Shown: positions 16,027 to 25,233 of the stretch, piece by piece
How the letters are laid out: every line of letters begins with the position of its first letter
Position numbering within the stretch: the first letter of the stretch is position 1
NCBI RefSeq assembly: GCF_003264855.1
Contig: NZ_NFZS01000007.1
Location: 1-64,000 of the forward strand
DNA from: Dyella jiangningensis
GTDB taxonomy: Bacteria; Pseudomonadota; Gammaproteobacteria; Xanthomonadales; Rhodanobacteraceae
Length of the DNA: 64,000 bases
Reading direction: 5' to 3'
Position numbers and translations under genes: made by a program
Notes under the pieces: model-generated
The model's input: only the letters and a program-made list of their open reading frames with translations
What the model was told of the DNA's origin: nothing
Databases searched by the model: none

Positions 16027-16674
16027 TTACTTCGCGCGCAGCGCTGCCGCCTCGCGGGCAAGTTGTTCGATGCCGGCCCAGTCGCCGTTGCGCAGCTTGT
16101 CGGCCGGCGTCAGCCATGAACCGCCGACGCAGATGACGTTGGGCAATGACAGGAAATCCGGTGCCGTCGCGAGCGAGATGCCACCCGTGGGGCAGAACTT
16201 CATCTGCGGCAGCGGGCTGGCCCATGCACCCACCAGCTTGGCGCCACCGGCCGGCACCGCGGGGAAGAACTTCACGTGGCGATAGCCGCGTTCGAGCAGC
16301 GTCATCACTTCGCTCGCGGTGGCCGTGCCCGGCAACAGCGGAAGTTCGCTGTCGTCGGCCGCGTCGAGCAGGCCGGGTGATACGCCGGGCGATACCGCGA
16401 AGCGCGCACCGGCCTTCTGCGCCGCGCGAAGATCCTTGGCGCTGAGCACGGTGCCCACGCCGACCACGGCGCCTTCCACTTCCTCGGCGACCGCCTTGAT
16501 GGCGTCGAGCGCGGCGGGCGTGCGCAGCGTGATCTCGATGGCTGGCGTGCCACCGGCGACCAGTGCGCGCGCCATCGGCACCGCGTCACGCGCGTTTTCG
16601 ATGATCACCACCGGCACCACCGGCGCCAGGCGCAAGGTGGCTTCAACCTGCTGCTGTTTCTGTTCGATGCTCAT
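16027..16674 (-). CDS. eda: 2-dehydro-3-deoxy-phosphogluconate (KDPG) aldolase
   Basis: A 215-residue class I aldolase that splits KDPG into pyruvate and glyceraldehyde-3-phosphate, the last step of the Entner-Doudoroff path. The Schiff-base lysine is K135 in 'YRHVKFFPAV'; E47 and R51 in 'AIEITLRTP' and the phosphate loop 'GGISLATAPDFLSL' are also present. Length is normal. It is the fourth gene of zwf-pgl-edd-eda, 37 bp after edd. Confidence 0.95.
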   Translation of the reverse strand: MSIEQKQQQVEATLRLAPVVPVVIIENARDAVPMARALVAGGTPAIEITLRTPAALDAIKAVAEEVEGAVVGVGTVLSAKDLRAAQKAGARFAVSPGVSPGLLDAADDSELPLLPGTATASEVMTLLERGYRHVKFFPAVPAGGAKLVGAWASPLPQMKFCPTGGISLATAPDFLSLPNVICVGGSWLTPADKLRNGDWAGIEQLAREAAALRAK

Positions 16675-16711
16675 GGTGTTCCGTGAATGCGGTCAGAAGA
16701 AATGCGTTGCG

Positions 16712-18529
16712 TCAGAACACGCCCGCACCGAGATCGGCGGTGGTGGCGTTGCGGCGGAACATGCCGAAGAGCTCACGTCCCAGCCCGAACTGATGCGTGG
16801 ACAGGTCCGCCGTGGCCGGCACGCGCGCTTCGAATTCGGCCGCTTCCACCAGCACGTCCAGCTTTCCGTGCACGGCATCCAGGCGCACGATGTCGCCGTC
16901 GCGGATACGCGCGATGGCGCCGTTGTCCTGGGCTTCGGGCGTCATGTGGATCGCCGCCGGCACGCGTCCGGAGGCACCCGACATGCGGCCGTCGGTAAGC
17001 AACGCGATGCGATGGCCGCGGTCCTGCAGCACCGACAGCGTCGGCGTCAGCTTGTGCAGCTCCGGCATGCCGATCGCCTGCGGACCCTGGAAGCGCACCA
17101 CGGCGATGAAGTCGCGGTTGAGCTCGCCGCGCTCGAACGCCTTGCGCACATCGTCCTGGTCGTGGAACACGATGGCCGGCGCTTCGATGACGAGACGGTC
17201 GTCCGGCACCGAGGATACCTTGATCACCGCGCGCCCCAGGTTGCCGCTGAGCATTCGCAGGCCGCCGTCGGTCCGGAACGGCTCGGCCACGCCGCGCAGC
17301 ACGCCGCGGTTGCCGCTGTCCTTCGACACCGGCTTCCATACCAGCGCGCCGGCGTCATCCAGGTGCGGCACCTGCGTATAGCCGTCCATACCGGTGCCGA
17401 ACACGGTGCGCACATCGGCGTGCAGCAGGCCCTCGCTGAGCAGCTGGTCGATCAGGAAGGCCATGCCCCCGGCCTCGTGGAACTGGTTCACGTCGGCATA
17501 GCCGTTCGGATACACGCGTGCGAGCAGTGGGATCACCGAGGACAGTGCGTCGAATTCATCCCAGCGCAGCTCGATGCCTGCCGCACGCGCGATGGCGACG
17601 AGATGCAGCAGGTGATTGGTGGAGCCGCCGGTGGCGTGCAGGCCGATCACGCCGTTGACGATGGCGCGCTCGTCGATGATGTGGCCGAGCGGCAGGTGCG
17701 ACGAACCCGGTGCGCTCAGCTCGGCCACGCGCAGCACCGCTTCGCGCGTCAGCGCGTCGCGCAGCGGCGTGTCCGGCGCCACGAAGCTCGCACCCGGCAG
17801 ATGCAGGCCCATGATCTCCATCAGCATCTGGTTGGAGTTGGCGGTGCCGTAGAACGTGCAGGTGCCCGGCGCGTGATACGAAGCCGCCTCGGCCTCCAGC
17901 AGTTCGGCCTTGCTGGCCTTGCCCTCGGCGTAGGCCTGGCGCACCTTCGACTTCTGCTCGTTGCTGATGCCGCTGGGCATCGGGCCGCTGGGCACGAAGA
18001 TGCCGGGCAGGTGGCCGAAGCTCAGTGCGCCGATCAACAGGCCAGGCACGATCTTGTCGCAGATGCCCAGGTACAGCGCGCCGTCGAACATGTTGTGCGA
18101 AAGCGAGATGGCCGTGGCCATGGCGATCAGGTCGCGCGAGAACAGCGACAGCTCCATGCCGGCGCGGCCTTGCGTGATGCCGTCGCACATGGCCGGCACG
18201 CCACCCGCCATCTGCGCGGTGATGCCGATGTCGCGAGCGACGTTGCGGATCAGGTCCGGATAGCGCTCGTACGGCTGATGCGCCGAGAGCATGTCGTTGT
18301 ATGCGTTGATGATGGCGAGGTTGGGCGTATGGCCTTCGCGCAGGCGTTCCTTGTCGGTGGTGCCGCAGGCGGCGAAGCCGTGGGCGAGGTTGCCGCAGGA
18401 AAGACGCTCGCGATGCACGCTGCCGCCCTGCGCGCCATCGATGCGACGCAGGTACTCGGCACGCGATGCGCGGCTGCGCTCGCGCAGTCGCTCGGTGACT
18501 TCGGCAAGAACGGGGTGAAGCACGGTCAT
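16712..18529 (-). CDS. edd: 6-phosphogluconate dehydratase
   Basis: A 605-residue member of the IlvD/Edd family that dehydrates 6-phosphogluconate to KDPG using an iron-sulfur cluster. '[17 protein letters not shown]' and '[20 protein letters not shown]' carry the cluster cysteines, and '[17 protein letters not shown]' is the conserved C-terminal signature. The '[19 protein letters not shown]' segment is also typical. Length is close to E. coli Edd. It lies 67 bp after pgl and 37 bp before eda, all on the minus strand. Confidence 0.95.
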   Translation of the reverse strand: MTVLHPVLAEVTERLRERSRASRAEYLRRIDGAQGGSVHRERLSCGNLAHGFAACGTTDKERLREGHTPNLAIINAYNDMLSAHQPYERYPDLIRNVARDIGITAQMAGGVPAMCDGITQGRAGMELSLFSRDLIAMATAISLSHNMFDGALYLGICDKIVPGLLIGALSFGHLPGIFVPSGPMPSGISNEQKSKVRQAYAEGKASKAELLEAEAASYHAPGTCTFYGTANSNQMLMEIMGLHLPGASFVAPDTPLRDALTREAVLRVAELSAPGSSHLPLGHIIDERAIVNGVIGLHATGGSTNHLLHLVAIARAAGIELRWDEFDALSSVIPLLARVYPNGYADVNQFHEAGGMAFLIDQLLSEGLLHADVRTVFGTGMDGYTQVPHLDDAGALVWKPVSKDSGNRGVLRGVAEPFRTDGGLRMLSGNLGRAVIKVSSVPDDRLVIEAPAIVFHDQDDVRKAFERGELNRDFIAVVRFQGPQAIGMPELHKLTPTLSVLQDRGHRIALLTDGRMSGASGRVPAAIHMTPEAQDNGAIARIRDGDIVRLDAVHGKLDVLVEAAEFEARVPATADLSTHQFGLGRELFGMFRRNATTADLGAGVF

Positions 18530-18596
18530 GTTCTGACTCCGGGGAATTTCAGGTGGCGCATGGCATGAGGCGCCTTGATTCGTGATGGCGACGCGC

Positions 18597-19310
18597 TTAC
18601 GGGCACCAGTACACGGCGACCGGCACGCGCTCCTGCGTCAGCACCGAGCGCACCGGGAAATGCGCGGCTTCGCCCAGGCCCAGCCGCGCATCGGCCAGCA
18701 GCTGGCGCTTGGCTTCGCCTTCGATGTGCAGGTACAGCGCGCGCGTCTGCAGCAGCGCGGACAAGGTGAACGTGATGCGCGGCTCGCCGGCGCCCGGTGC
18801 ACGCATCGGCAGCACGCGCACGTCGCTGTGGGCATCGAGCGCTTCGGGCAGGCGATCGCCGCCGGGAAAGAACGACGCCGTGTGACCATCGTTGCCCATG
18901 CCCAGCACCACCGCATCGAACGGCAGCGGCAGCGACGCCACGCGTGCGCGCAGGGCGACGAGTCCAGCCTCGGGCGTCGGCGCATCGGCATACAGCGGCA
19001 CGAATTGCGCGACCGATGCGGCGTGCTGCAGCAGCAAGGCCTTCACCATGGCGGCATTGGAACGCTCGCTGGTTTCGGGCACCCAGCGTTCGTCCACCAG
19101 GGTGACCTGCACCTTGGCCCAATCCACCGCCTGTCGCGACAGGCGCTCGAACAGATGCTTCGGCGTGCTGCCGCCGGATACGGCGAGCAGGGCATGGCCG
19201 CGTTCGGCAATGCCTTCGCGCAGGCGGTCGGCGAGTCGCTCGGCCAGGGCGTCGGCCAGGGCATGGCAATCGGTGAAGCTGTGGGTGGTGACGTTCAAGA
19301 TCGGCGGCAT
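18597..19310 (-). CDS. pgl: 6-phosphogluconolactonase
   Basis: A 237-residue protein of the DevB/Pgl family, hydrolysing 6-phosphogluconolactone to 6-phosphogluconate. It shows '[19 protein letters not shown]', '[17 protein letters not shown]' and '[16 protein letters not shown]', the three family motifs that build the phosphosugar site. I chose ATG 19310 ([10 protein letters not shown]); a longer frame adds a stretch unlike the family. It sits between zwf (120 bp upstream) and edd. Confidence 0.93.
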   Translation of the reverse strand: MPPILNVTTHSFTDCHALADALAERLADRLREGIAERGHALLAVSGGSTPKHLFERLSRQAVDWAKVQVTLVDERWVPETSERSNAAMVKALLLQHAASVAQFVPLYADAPTPEAGLVALRARVASLPLPFDAVVLGMGNDGHTASFFPGGDRLPEALDAHSDVRVLPMRAPGAGEPRITFTLSALLQTRALYLHIEGEAKRQLLADARLGLGEAAHFPVRSVLTQERVPVAVYWCP

Positions 19311-19430
19311 GTCGGGGAAATGTGGGCTGCGCGGATGACACACGCGTGGCGGGAAAACGAGTCTAGGCCCGGCGCCGCAACGCACAGGTGAAACACCTGT
19401 GCATGGCGCTCGACGGTGTCGGACATCGGC

Positions 19431-20930
19431 TTATTCACTGTCCTCGTTCCAGGTGCGACCGTCGCGCTCGATCAGCGCCACCGCCGCGCTCGGGCCCCAG
19501 GTGCCCGAGGTGTACGGTCGCGGCGACTCGCCGCTGTCCGCCCACGCGGCGAGGATGGGATCGGCCCAGTGCCACGCCGCTTCCACTTCGTCGCGACGCA
19601 TGAACAGGGTCGGGTTGCCGCGCACCACGTCGAGGATGAGGCGCTCGTACGCATCGGGCTGCTGCACGCCGAAGGCCTCGGCAAAGCTCATGTCCAGCGA
19701 CACGTGGCGCAGGCGCAGGCCGCCCGGACCCGGATGCTTGATGGTGACCCACAACTTGATGTTCTCGTCCGGCTGCAGGCGCAGCACCAGGCGGTTCTGC
19801 GCCAGCACGCCGGCCGACGGATCGAAGATCGAATGCGGCACCGGCTTGAACACCACCACGATCTCGGACACGCGCTCGGGCAGGCGCTTGCCGGTACGCA
19901 GGTAGAACGGCACGCCGGCCCAGCGCCAGTTGGCGATCTCGGCCTTCACGGCCACGAACGTTTCGGTGTTGGACTTGTGGTCCTTCAGCTCGTCGAGATA
20001 GCCCGGCACGCTCTGGCCTTCGGCCGCGCCCGCGCGGTACTGGCCGCGCACGGTGAGCTGGCTCGCGTTGCTTTCGTCGATGTGCTTGAGCGAGCGCAGC
20101 ACCTTGAGCTTCTCATCGCGCACCGCGTCGGGCGACAGCGAGGAGGGCGGCTCCATCGCCACCATGCACAGCAGCTGCAGCAGGTGGTTCTGCACCATGT
20201 CGCGCAGCGCGCCGGCATGGTCGTAATAGCCCGCGCGCTGACCCACGCCCAGCGTTTCGGCCACGGTGATCTGCACGTGGTCGATGTGCTCGGCGTTCCA
20301 CAGCGGCTCGAACAGGATGTTGCCGAAGCGCAGCGCCAGCAGGTTCTGCACCGTTTCCTTGCCGAGGTAATGGTCGATGCGATAGGTCTGCGATTCGTCG
20401 AACACGCGACCGACCGCGTCGTTGATCTGGTTGGCGCTCTTGAGGTCGCGGCCGATGGGCTTTTCCAGCACCACGCGCGCCTTGCCCTTGTTGAGGCCGT
20501 AGGTGCCAAGGCGGTTGCAGATGTCCACGAACAGCTCGGGCGAAGTGGACAGGTAGAACACGCGCACGTGATCGGGCTGGCCGCCGATGAGCGCGGCGAA
20601 GTCGTCCCAGCCGTCGTCCTTGCGCGCGTCCAGCGAGCGGTAATGCACGAGCTTGAGGAAGGCGTCGATCTTGCTCTTGTCGCCGCCGTTTTCCTGCAGC
20701 GCCTTGCGCGTGCTGGCGCGGTAACCGTCGTCGTCGAGACCCTCGCGGGCGATGCCGATGATCCGGCTGGTCTCGGGAATCTGCCCGTCCGCGTAGCGGT
20801 GGTACAGCGCGGGCAGCAGCTTGCGAACGGCGAGGTCGCCGGTTCCGCCGAAGATCACCAGGTCGAAGGGGTCGACCGGCAGGGGAGAAGCAGTCACTTC
20901 AGTCACCTCGAGCGATGCGGGGAGCGACAC
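19431..20930 (-). CDS. zwf: Glucose-6-phosphate 1-dehydrogenase
   Basis: A 499-residue enzyme that oxidises glucose-6-phosphate to the lactone with NAD(P)+. The N-terminal dinucleotide motif 'VIFGGTGDLAVRKLLPALY', the 'EKPIGRDLKSA' segment and the catalytic-site 'YRIDHYLGKE' are intact. The start appears to be a GTG at 20930 (MSLPASLEVTEV); another GTG at 'VTEVTASP' is possible, and no ATG lies nearby. First gene of the minus-strand Entner-Doudoroff cluster, divergent from the GntR/UTRA regulator, with repeated GGTAT/ATACC boxes in the 185-bp gap. Confidence 0.95.
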   Translation of the reverse strand: MSLPASLEVTEVTASPLPVDPFDLVIFGGTGDLAVRKLLPALYHRYADGQIPETSRIIGIAREGLDDDGYRASTRKALQENGGDKSKIDAFLKLVHYRSLDARKDDGWDDFAALIGGQPDHVRVFYLSTSPELFVDICNRLGTYGLNKGKARVVLEKPIGRDLKSANQINDAVGRVFDESQTYRIDHYLGKETVQNLLALRFGNILFEPLWNAEHIDHVQITVAETLGVGQRAGYYDHAGALRDMVQNHLLQLLCMVAMEPPSSLSPDAVRDEKLKVLRSLKHIDESNASQLTVRGQYRAGAAEGQSVPGYLDELKDHKSNTETFVAVKAEIANWRWAGVPFYLRTGKRLPERVSEIVVVFKPVPHSIFDPSAGVLAQNRLVLRLQPDENIKLWVTIKHPGPGGLRLRHVSLDMSFAEAFGVQQPDAYERLILDVVRGNPTLFMRRDEVEAAWHWADPILAAWADSGESPRPYTSGTWGPSAAVALIERDGRTWNEDSE

Positions 20931-20964
20931 GTGGCATGCATACCACGTGCGATGCCTGACGATC

Positions 20965-21106
20965 GTACCAGTGAAATACCAGACAACACCAGTTCCCCGG
21001 CGCGCCTTGGTCGGCCTACGTTGAGGAGGGATTCGACACCCGAATTGGTACCACCGGAAAGCCGCGTCGCAGCGCCTGATTGCGCGATTGGTATTCTCAT
21101 TGGTAT
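20965..21106. promoter_or_regulatory. Divergent zwf/GntR control region with repeated TGGTAT boxes
   Basis: The gap between the zwf GTG and the regulator ATG holds clustered boxes. TACCAGTGAAATACCAGACA runs from 20965, then ACACCAGTT; AATTGGTACCACC lies near 21043; and a direct repeat ATTGGTAT occurs at 21087-21094 and 21099-21106 (12-bp spacing). Boxes near zwf read ATACCA and those near the regulator read TGGTAT. Such arrays suit a GntR/HutC-type dimer acting on both promoters. No biochemical support is available from sequence. Confidence 0.5.
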
Positions 21107-21115
21107 CGTGCAGGC

Positions 21116-21868
21116 ATGGAAACCGCCCTCGTCAACGAATATCGCCGCCTCAGCCGTGACCCGGCCGTGAACCAGCCGCTGGCCTATCTGCGCCTGCGCC
21201 GGGCCATCCGCAACGTGGTCGAGCACCGGGACATCGAGCCGGGCCAGGCCCTGCCGAGCGAACGCGACCTGTCGCGCCTGCTGCAGCTGTCGCGCGTCAC
21301 CGTGCGCAAGGCCATCGCCGGCCTCGTCGAAGAGGGCCTGCTGAACCAGCGGCACGGCGCCGGCACCTTCGTGGCCGAGCGCATCATCAAGCCGATGTCG
21401 CGCCTCACCAGCTTCACGGAAGACCTGCGCGCGCGCGGCCTGAACCCGCGCTCGGAGTTCTTCGAGCGCAGCGTGGGCGAGGTGACGCCCGAGGAATCGA
21501 TGGCGCTCAACCTTTCGCCGGGCGTGCTGGTCGCGCGCCTGCATCGCGTGCGCTATGCGAAGGAAGAGCCCCTGGCGATCGAGCGCAGCGTGGTGCCCGC
21601 CAGCGTGCTGCCCGACCCGATGATCGTGCACGACTCGCTGTACCAGGTGCTGGAAACCCTCGGCGCGCGCCCGCGCCGCGCCTTGCAGCGCCTGCGCGCC
21701 GTGTCGTTGGGTGCCCAGCAGGCGCGCCTGCTGCACGTCCCGGCCGGCAGCGCGGGCCTCAACATCGAGCGGCGCAGCTTTCTCGACGACGGCCGCGTGG
21801 TGGAGTTCACCACCTCGTGGTATCGCGGCGACATCTACGATTTCGTGGCCGAACTGCAGACGGACTGA
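21116..21868 (+). CDS. GntR/HutC-family regulator with UTRA domain
   Basis: A 250-residue transcription factor. A winged helix-turn-helix lies at residues about 15-85 ('ALPSERDLSRLLQLSRVTVR', 'EEGLLNQRHGAGTFV'). A UTRA ligand domain follows (about 100-245, 'LTSFTEDLRARGLNPRSEF' to 'FTTSWYRGDIYDFVAEL'). UTRA domains bind small metabolites, often sugar phosphates or histidine-pathway intermediates. Being divergent from zwf-pgl-edd-eda, it is the probable controller of that cluster, in place of the RpiR-type HexR used by pseudomonads. ATG 21116 was chosen because it places METALVNEYRR just before the HTH and leaves the operator-like boxes upstream. Confidence 0.88.
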   Translation: METALVNEYRRLSRDPAVNQPLAYLRLRRAIRNVVEHRDIEPGQALPSERDLSRLLQLSRVTVRKAIAGLVEEGLLNQRHGAGTFVAERIIKPMSRLTSFTEDLRARGLNPRSEFFERSVGEVTPEESMALNLSPGVLVARLHRVRYAKEEPLAIERSVVPASVLPDPMIVHDSLYQVLETLGARPRRALQRLRAVSLGAQQARLLHVPAGSAGLNIERRSFLDDGRVVEFTTSWYRGDIYDFVAELQTD

Positions 21869-21877
21869 GGTCCGGCA

Positions 21878-22324
21878 CTAGAACGCCAGCGCCACCGACT
21901 GGCCCACGCCCGTGGCCTGCCACTGCGCGGTGAGTGCGAGGATGCATGCCCGCACGGCCTCCATGTCCTGCTCGTCCACCGCCAGCGGTTCGCACTGCCT
22001 GGCCTGGCAGGTCACCCGGTAGAGATCCAGCATGTCCGTCGGTGCGCTGCTCCATCCAGCCCATCCGTCGGCCTGGAACACTTCGACCAGCCGCTCCACG
22101 CCATCGCTTTCGGCTTCCGCGCCCATGCGGACGTCCGCTGTCTCGCCCGCGGCCAGACGCGTGACGAAGCCGCGCCTGCGCAGCACGCTTTCCACGGCGA
22201 AATGCACCATATCGTGCGGAATGATGCCCTGCTTCGGGCAATCGACCTGCTCGTTCGGCGCATCCTCGCGGACGACCTCCATGCGATCGTGCTTGCCGGC
22301 GCCTTTGGTGAAGATGAGCTGCAT
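21878..22324 (-). CDS. Conserved hypothetical protein (IPHDMVHFAVE motif)
   Basis: A 148-residue soluble protein I cannot assign. It opens MQLIFTKGAGKHDRMEVVRE and contains 'CPKQGIIPHDMVHFAVESVL', with two histidines and nearby acidic residues that could bind a metal. Short proteins with this 'PHDxxHxxVE' box occur in other proteobacteria as hypotheticals. It is divergent from the DUF3348 operon (121 bp between starts) and convergent with the GntR gene (9 bp between stops). Whether it shares regulation with the operon is unknown. Start taken at ATG 22324; longer frames would cross into the operon. Confidence 0.6.
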   Translation of the reverse strand: MQLIFTKGAGKHDRMEVVREDAPNEQVDCPKQGIIPHDMVHFAVESVLRRRGFVTRLAAGETADVRMGAEAESDGVERLVEVFQADGWAGWSSAPTDMLDLYRVTCQARQCEPLAVDEQDMEAVRACILALTAQWQATGVGQSVALAF

Positions 22325-22403
22325 GGGCCACCTGTCGCGGGACGATTCATCGCCGTGCTGAATAGCATCCGGGCAAGGTCGTGTCTGCGCCGGGGCGTCT
22401 TCG

Positions 22404-22428
22404 CTCCATAACCGTGTAAAATATGGAG
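22404..22428. promoter_or_regulatory. Palindrome over a -10-like box upstream of the DUF3348 operon
   Basis: CTCCATA (22404-22410) and TATGGAG (22422-22428) are perfect inverted arms 11 bp apart. A TAAAAT box (22417-22422) lies in the spacer, and the operon's first ATG is at 22446. The site looks like an operator overlapping a -10 element. A TTTTTG run follows the second arm, so a weak terminator for leftward-entering transcription is an alternative reading. No -35 with good match is seen. Confidence 0.4.
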
Positions 22429-22445
22429 TTTTTGACGTCCGTAGT

Positions 22446-23129
22446 ATGGCGCAGGACTCTCCACGAACAAGCATCCGCGGCTCGACGTTCATTCGCCTGC
22501 TGGCTCGCCTGACGGACGCTGACGTTTCCCCGTCCCGCTCGTCCCTCTCGGACCGGTTGAGCCAGTGGCTCGACTGGACGCATGCGATCGCGCTGTCCAC
22601 CGCGATGGATCGCCGGGCGTCCACGGAGGCTTTCGATGCCCCGCCCTTCGGCGATGCCGAGGCGGAAGAGTGCGCGCGCGTGCGCGCCTCGCTCGCGGAA
22701 GTGATCAAGGGCGCCGGGGAGAGCACCGACGGCGACGTGGAATACCCGGCCTTCCGCCAGCGCTACCTCACCATGCAACGCCGCATGCAGACCGCCACGG
22801 GCAACCTGCGTGGTCGGCTGCGCGACATGCTCGCGCAAAAGACGCCGGACATGGCGCGCCTCGCCGAGGTGGACGCGGTGATGGAACGCGCGCTGAGTCC
22901 GCGCGAACATACGCTGCTCGCCGCCGTGCCCCATCTGCTTGGCGATCATTTCGAACGACTGCGCAAGCGCGCGCAGGACACACCGGCCGATGCGCCGCCC
23001 GCGGAGAACATCTCTGCCGGCGCATGGCTCGACACTTTCCGCAAGGACATGCAGAGCGTGTTGCTCGCCGAACTGGATGTTCGTTTTCAACCGGTCGAAG
23101 GGCTGCTCGCAGCGCTTCGCACCCGCTAA
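22446..23129 (+). CDS. DUF3348 protein, first gene of stator-like operon
   Basis: A 227-residue, mostly helical soluble protein with no signal or membrane segment. The opening 'STFIRLLARLTDADV' and 'SDRLSQWLDWTHAIALSTAM' fit the DUF3348 family as I recall it; function is unknown. The charged middle ('RQRYLTMQRRMQTATGNLRG') suggests helix-bundle packing against a partner. It is followed after 10 bp by the MotA/ExbB-like gene and then by an OmpA-like and a DUF2894 gene, all overlapping, so it is presumably a cytoplasmic partner of that membrane complex. Translation starts at ATG 22446, just downstream of a palindrome over a -10-like box. Confidence 0.75.
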   Translation: MAQDSPRTSIRGSTFIRLLARLTDADVSPSRSSLSDRLSQWLDWTHAIALSTAMDRRASTEAFDAPPFGDAEAEECARVRASLAEVIKGAGESTDGDVEYPAFRQRYLTMQRRMQTATGNLRGRLRDMLAQKTPDMARLAEVDAVMERALSPREHTLLAAVPHLLGDHFERLRKRAQDTPADAPPAENISAGAWLDTFRKDMQSVLLAELDVRFQPVEGLLAALRTR

Positions 23130-23139
23130 CTGGTCAATC

Positions 23140-25233
23140 ATGTTCAGAAACCTCCTCAATCTCGGCGTGTTCCTCGTTGGCCTCGCCGCCATCGGCTGGA
23201 TCGGCATCGGCTACATCGGTTCCAACCCGCTGGGCGCAGCCGTCGCGGCACTGATCGCCGCGTGCTACCTCGCCGGTGCCTTCGAACTGCATCGATATCG
23301 CCAGGCCACGGGCTCGCTGCTGCGCGCCGTTGCGGATCTGTCCACCGCGCCCGCCAGTCTGGGCGCATGGCTGGAACGCCTGCATCCCAGCGTGCGCAAC
23401 CATGCGCGGCTGCGCATCGAAGGTGAACGCGCAGCGATGCCCACGCCGGCATTGACGCCTTACCTGGTCGGCATGCTGGTGCTGCTGGGCATGCTGGGCA
23501 CGCTGCTTGGCATGATGGCCACGCTGCGCGGCACCGGCCTCGCACTGGAAAGCGCCACCGACCTTGAGGCGATGCGCGGCTCGCTTGCCGCGCCGGTCAA
23601 GGGCCTGGGCTTTGCGTTCGGTACCTCGATTGCCGGTGTCGCCAGCTCGGCCATGCTCGGCCTGCTGTCCGCGCTGAGCCGCCGCGAGCGCATGCAGGCG
23701 ACGCAGCTGCTCGATGCGAAGGCCGCGACCACGCTGCGCGCGTTCTCGAAGACACACCAGCGCGAGGAAGCGTTCAAGCTGCTGCAGCAGCAGACGGCGC
23801 AGATGCCCGCGCTGGTCGAGCATCTGCAGGCGATGATGACTGCCATCGAACAACAGAACGTCGCGGCGCACGAGCGCCAGATGGCCAGCCACGAGGCCTT
23901 CCACGCACGTACCGAAGCCGTCTATACGCAGCTGGCTTCGTCCGTTGAAACGTCGCTGAAGGAAGGCATCGCCGGCAGCGCCAGTGCGGCCAGCGCGGCA
24001 CTGCAACCGGTGGTGGAGGCGACCATGGCCGGCCTCATGCGCGAAACGGGTGCGCTGCACGACAAGCTTTCGCAGGCCGTGCAGCGCCAGCTCGACGGCG
24101 TGTCGGCGCAACTGGAGACGACGACCAAGGACGTGGCAGGCCTTTGGCGCGACGCAGTGGCCGAACATCGCGACGCCAATGGCAAGCTCGTCGGGCAGCT
24201 GGGCGAGACCCTTGATCAGTTCAGCGCCACGTTCGAACAGCGCGCCAGCCACCTGCTGCAGAACACGTCGACCCAGCTCGAGACCGCAACGAGCAACACT
24301 GCCCAGGCGTGGAACGATGCGCTGTCGCGCCAGGACACGCTCAACGCACAGTTGGCCGAGCGCAACCAGCAGGGGCTCACTGCGGCCGCTGCTGCCTTCG
24401 AGGAACATGCGGCGTCGCTGGTGCGCGTCGTGCAGGCTTCGCACACCGACCTGCAGGCCGCTTTGGAAGCCCGTGACCAGCAGCGACTGTCGGCCTGGAC
24501 CGAAACCCTCGGCGCGATGACGGACGCCCTGGGCAAGCAGTGGGAGCATGCCGGCGAACAGGTGGCCCAGCGCCAGCAGGATATCTGCGACACGCTCGCG
24601 CAGACCGCGCGCGGCATCACCGCCGAAGCGCAGTCGCACGCCAAGGAAACCATCGCGGAGATCTCGCGACTGGTACAGACCGCCTCCGAGGCACCGAAGG
24701 CCGCTGCCGAAGTCATTGCCGAGCTGCGCCAGAAACTTTCCGACAGCATGGTGCGCGACACCGCCATGCTGGATGAACGCGCACGCCTGCTGGGCACGCT
24801 GGAAACCCTGCTCGACGCGGTCAACCATGCCTCGACCGAACAGCGCGAAGCCGTCGATGCGCTGGTCGGTACGTCGGCCGCGCTGCTCGAACGCGTCGGC
24901 ACACGCTTCACCGACCACGTCGAAGCCGAAACAGGCAAGCTTGAGACGGTGGCCGCACAGCTCACCAGCAGCGCCATCGAAGTAGCGAGCCTGGGCGATG
25001 CCTTCGGCGCCGCCGTGCAACTGTTCGGCCAGTCGAACGAGATGCTGATGGAGCGCCTGCAAGGCATCGAAGCCGCGCTGGACAAGTCGCTCGCTCGCAG
25101 TGACGAGCAGCTCGCGTACTACGTGGCGCAGGCGAAGGAGGTCATCGACCTCAGCATGCTGTCGCAGAAGCAGATCATCGAGGAAGTGCAGCTGCTTGCC
25201 GAACAGCGTACCGCCGGGGCCGACGCGGCATGA
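23140..25233 (+). CDS. DUF802 protein: MotA/ExbB/ZorA-like stator subunit with long coiled-coil tail
   Basis: A 697-residue inner-membrane protein. Four hydrophobic helices lie at about residues 5-27, 31-49, 107-128 and 154-180. The last two carry the MotA/TolQ/ExbB signature ('LVGMLVLLGMLGTLLGMMAT' and 'LGFAFGTSIAGVASSAMLGL'). Residues 181-697 are a nearly unbroken charged helical tail rich in Ala, Glu, Gln and Thr, strongly coiled-coil in look, with methyl-accepting-like or apolipoprotein-like periodicity. That architecture (stator channel plus very long cytoplasmic tail) is that of ZorA in Zorya defence. It lies next to a MotB/OmpA-like gene with ATGA overlap, so the pair likely forms a proton-driven 5:2 motor. 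I recall the family as DUF802. The start at ATG 23140 leaves helix 1 at the N-terminus. Confidence 0.8.
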   Translation: MFRNLLNLGVFLVGLAAIGWIGIGYIGSNPLGAAVAALIAACYLAGAFELHRYRQATGSLLRAVADLSTAPASLGAWLERLHPSVRNHARLRIEGERAAMPTPALTPYLVGMLVLLGMLGTLLGMMATLRGTGLALESATDLEAMRGSLAAPVKGLGFAFGTSIAGVASSAMLGLLSALSRRERMQATQLLDAKAATTLRAFSKTHQREEAFKLLQQQTAQMPALVEHLQAMMTAIEQQNVAAHERQMASHEAFHARTEAVYTQLASSVETSLKEGIAGSASAASAALQPVVEATMAGLMRETGALHDKLSQAVQRQLDGVSAQLETTTKDVAGLWRDAVAEHRDANGKLVGQLGETLDQFSATFEQRASHLLQNTSTQLETATSNTAQAWNDALSRQDTLNAQLAERNQQGLTAAAAAFEEHAASLVRVVQASHTDLQAALEARDQQRLSAWTETLGAMTDALGKQWEHAGEQVAQRQQDICDTLAQTARGITAEAQSHAKETIAEISRLVQTASEAPKAAAEVIAELRQKLSDSMVRDTAMLDERARLLGTLETLLDAVNHASTEQREAVDALVGTSAALLERVGTRFTDHVEAETGKLETVAAQLTSSAIEVASLGDAFGAAVQLFGQSNEMLMERLQGIEAALDKSLARSDEQLAYYVAQAKEVIDLSMLSQKQIIEEVQLLAEQRTAGADAA

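Noticed and set aside
16319-18568. Long plus-strand open frame (about 749 codons) antisense to edd
   Set aside because: Composition is His/Arg/Gln/Ala-biased as expected for the complement of edd, and the minus strand encodes a full-length dehydratase.
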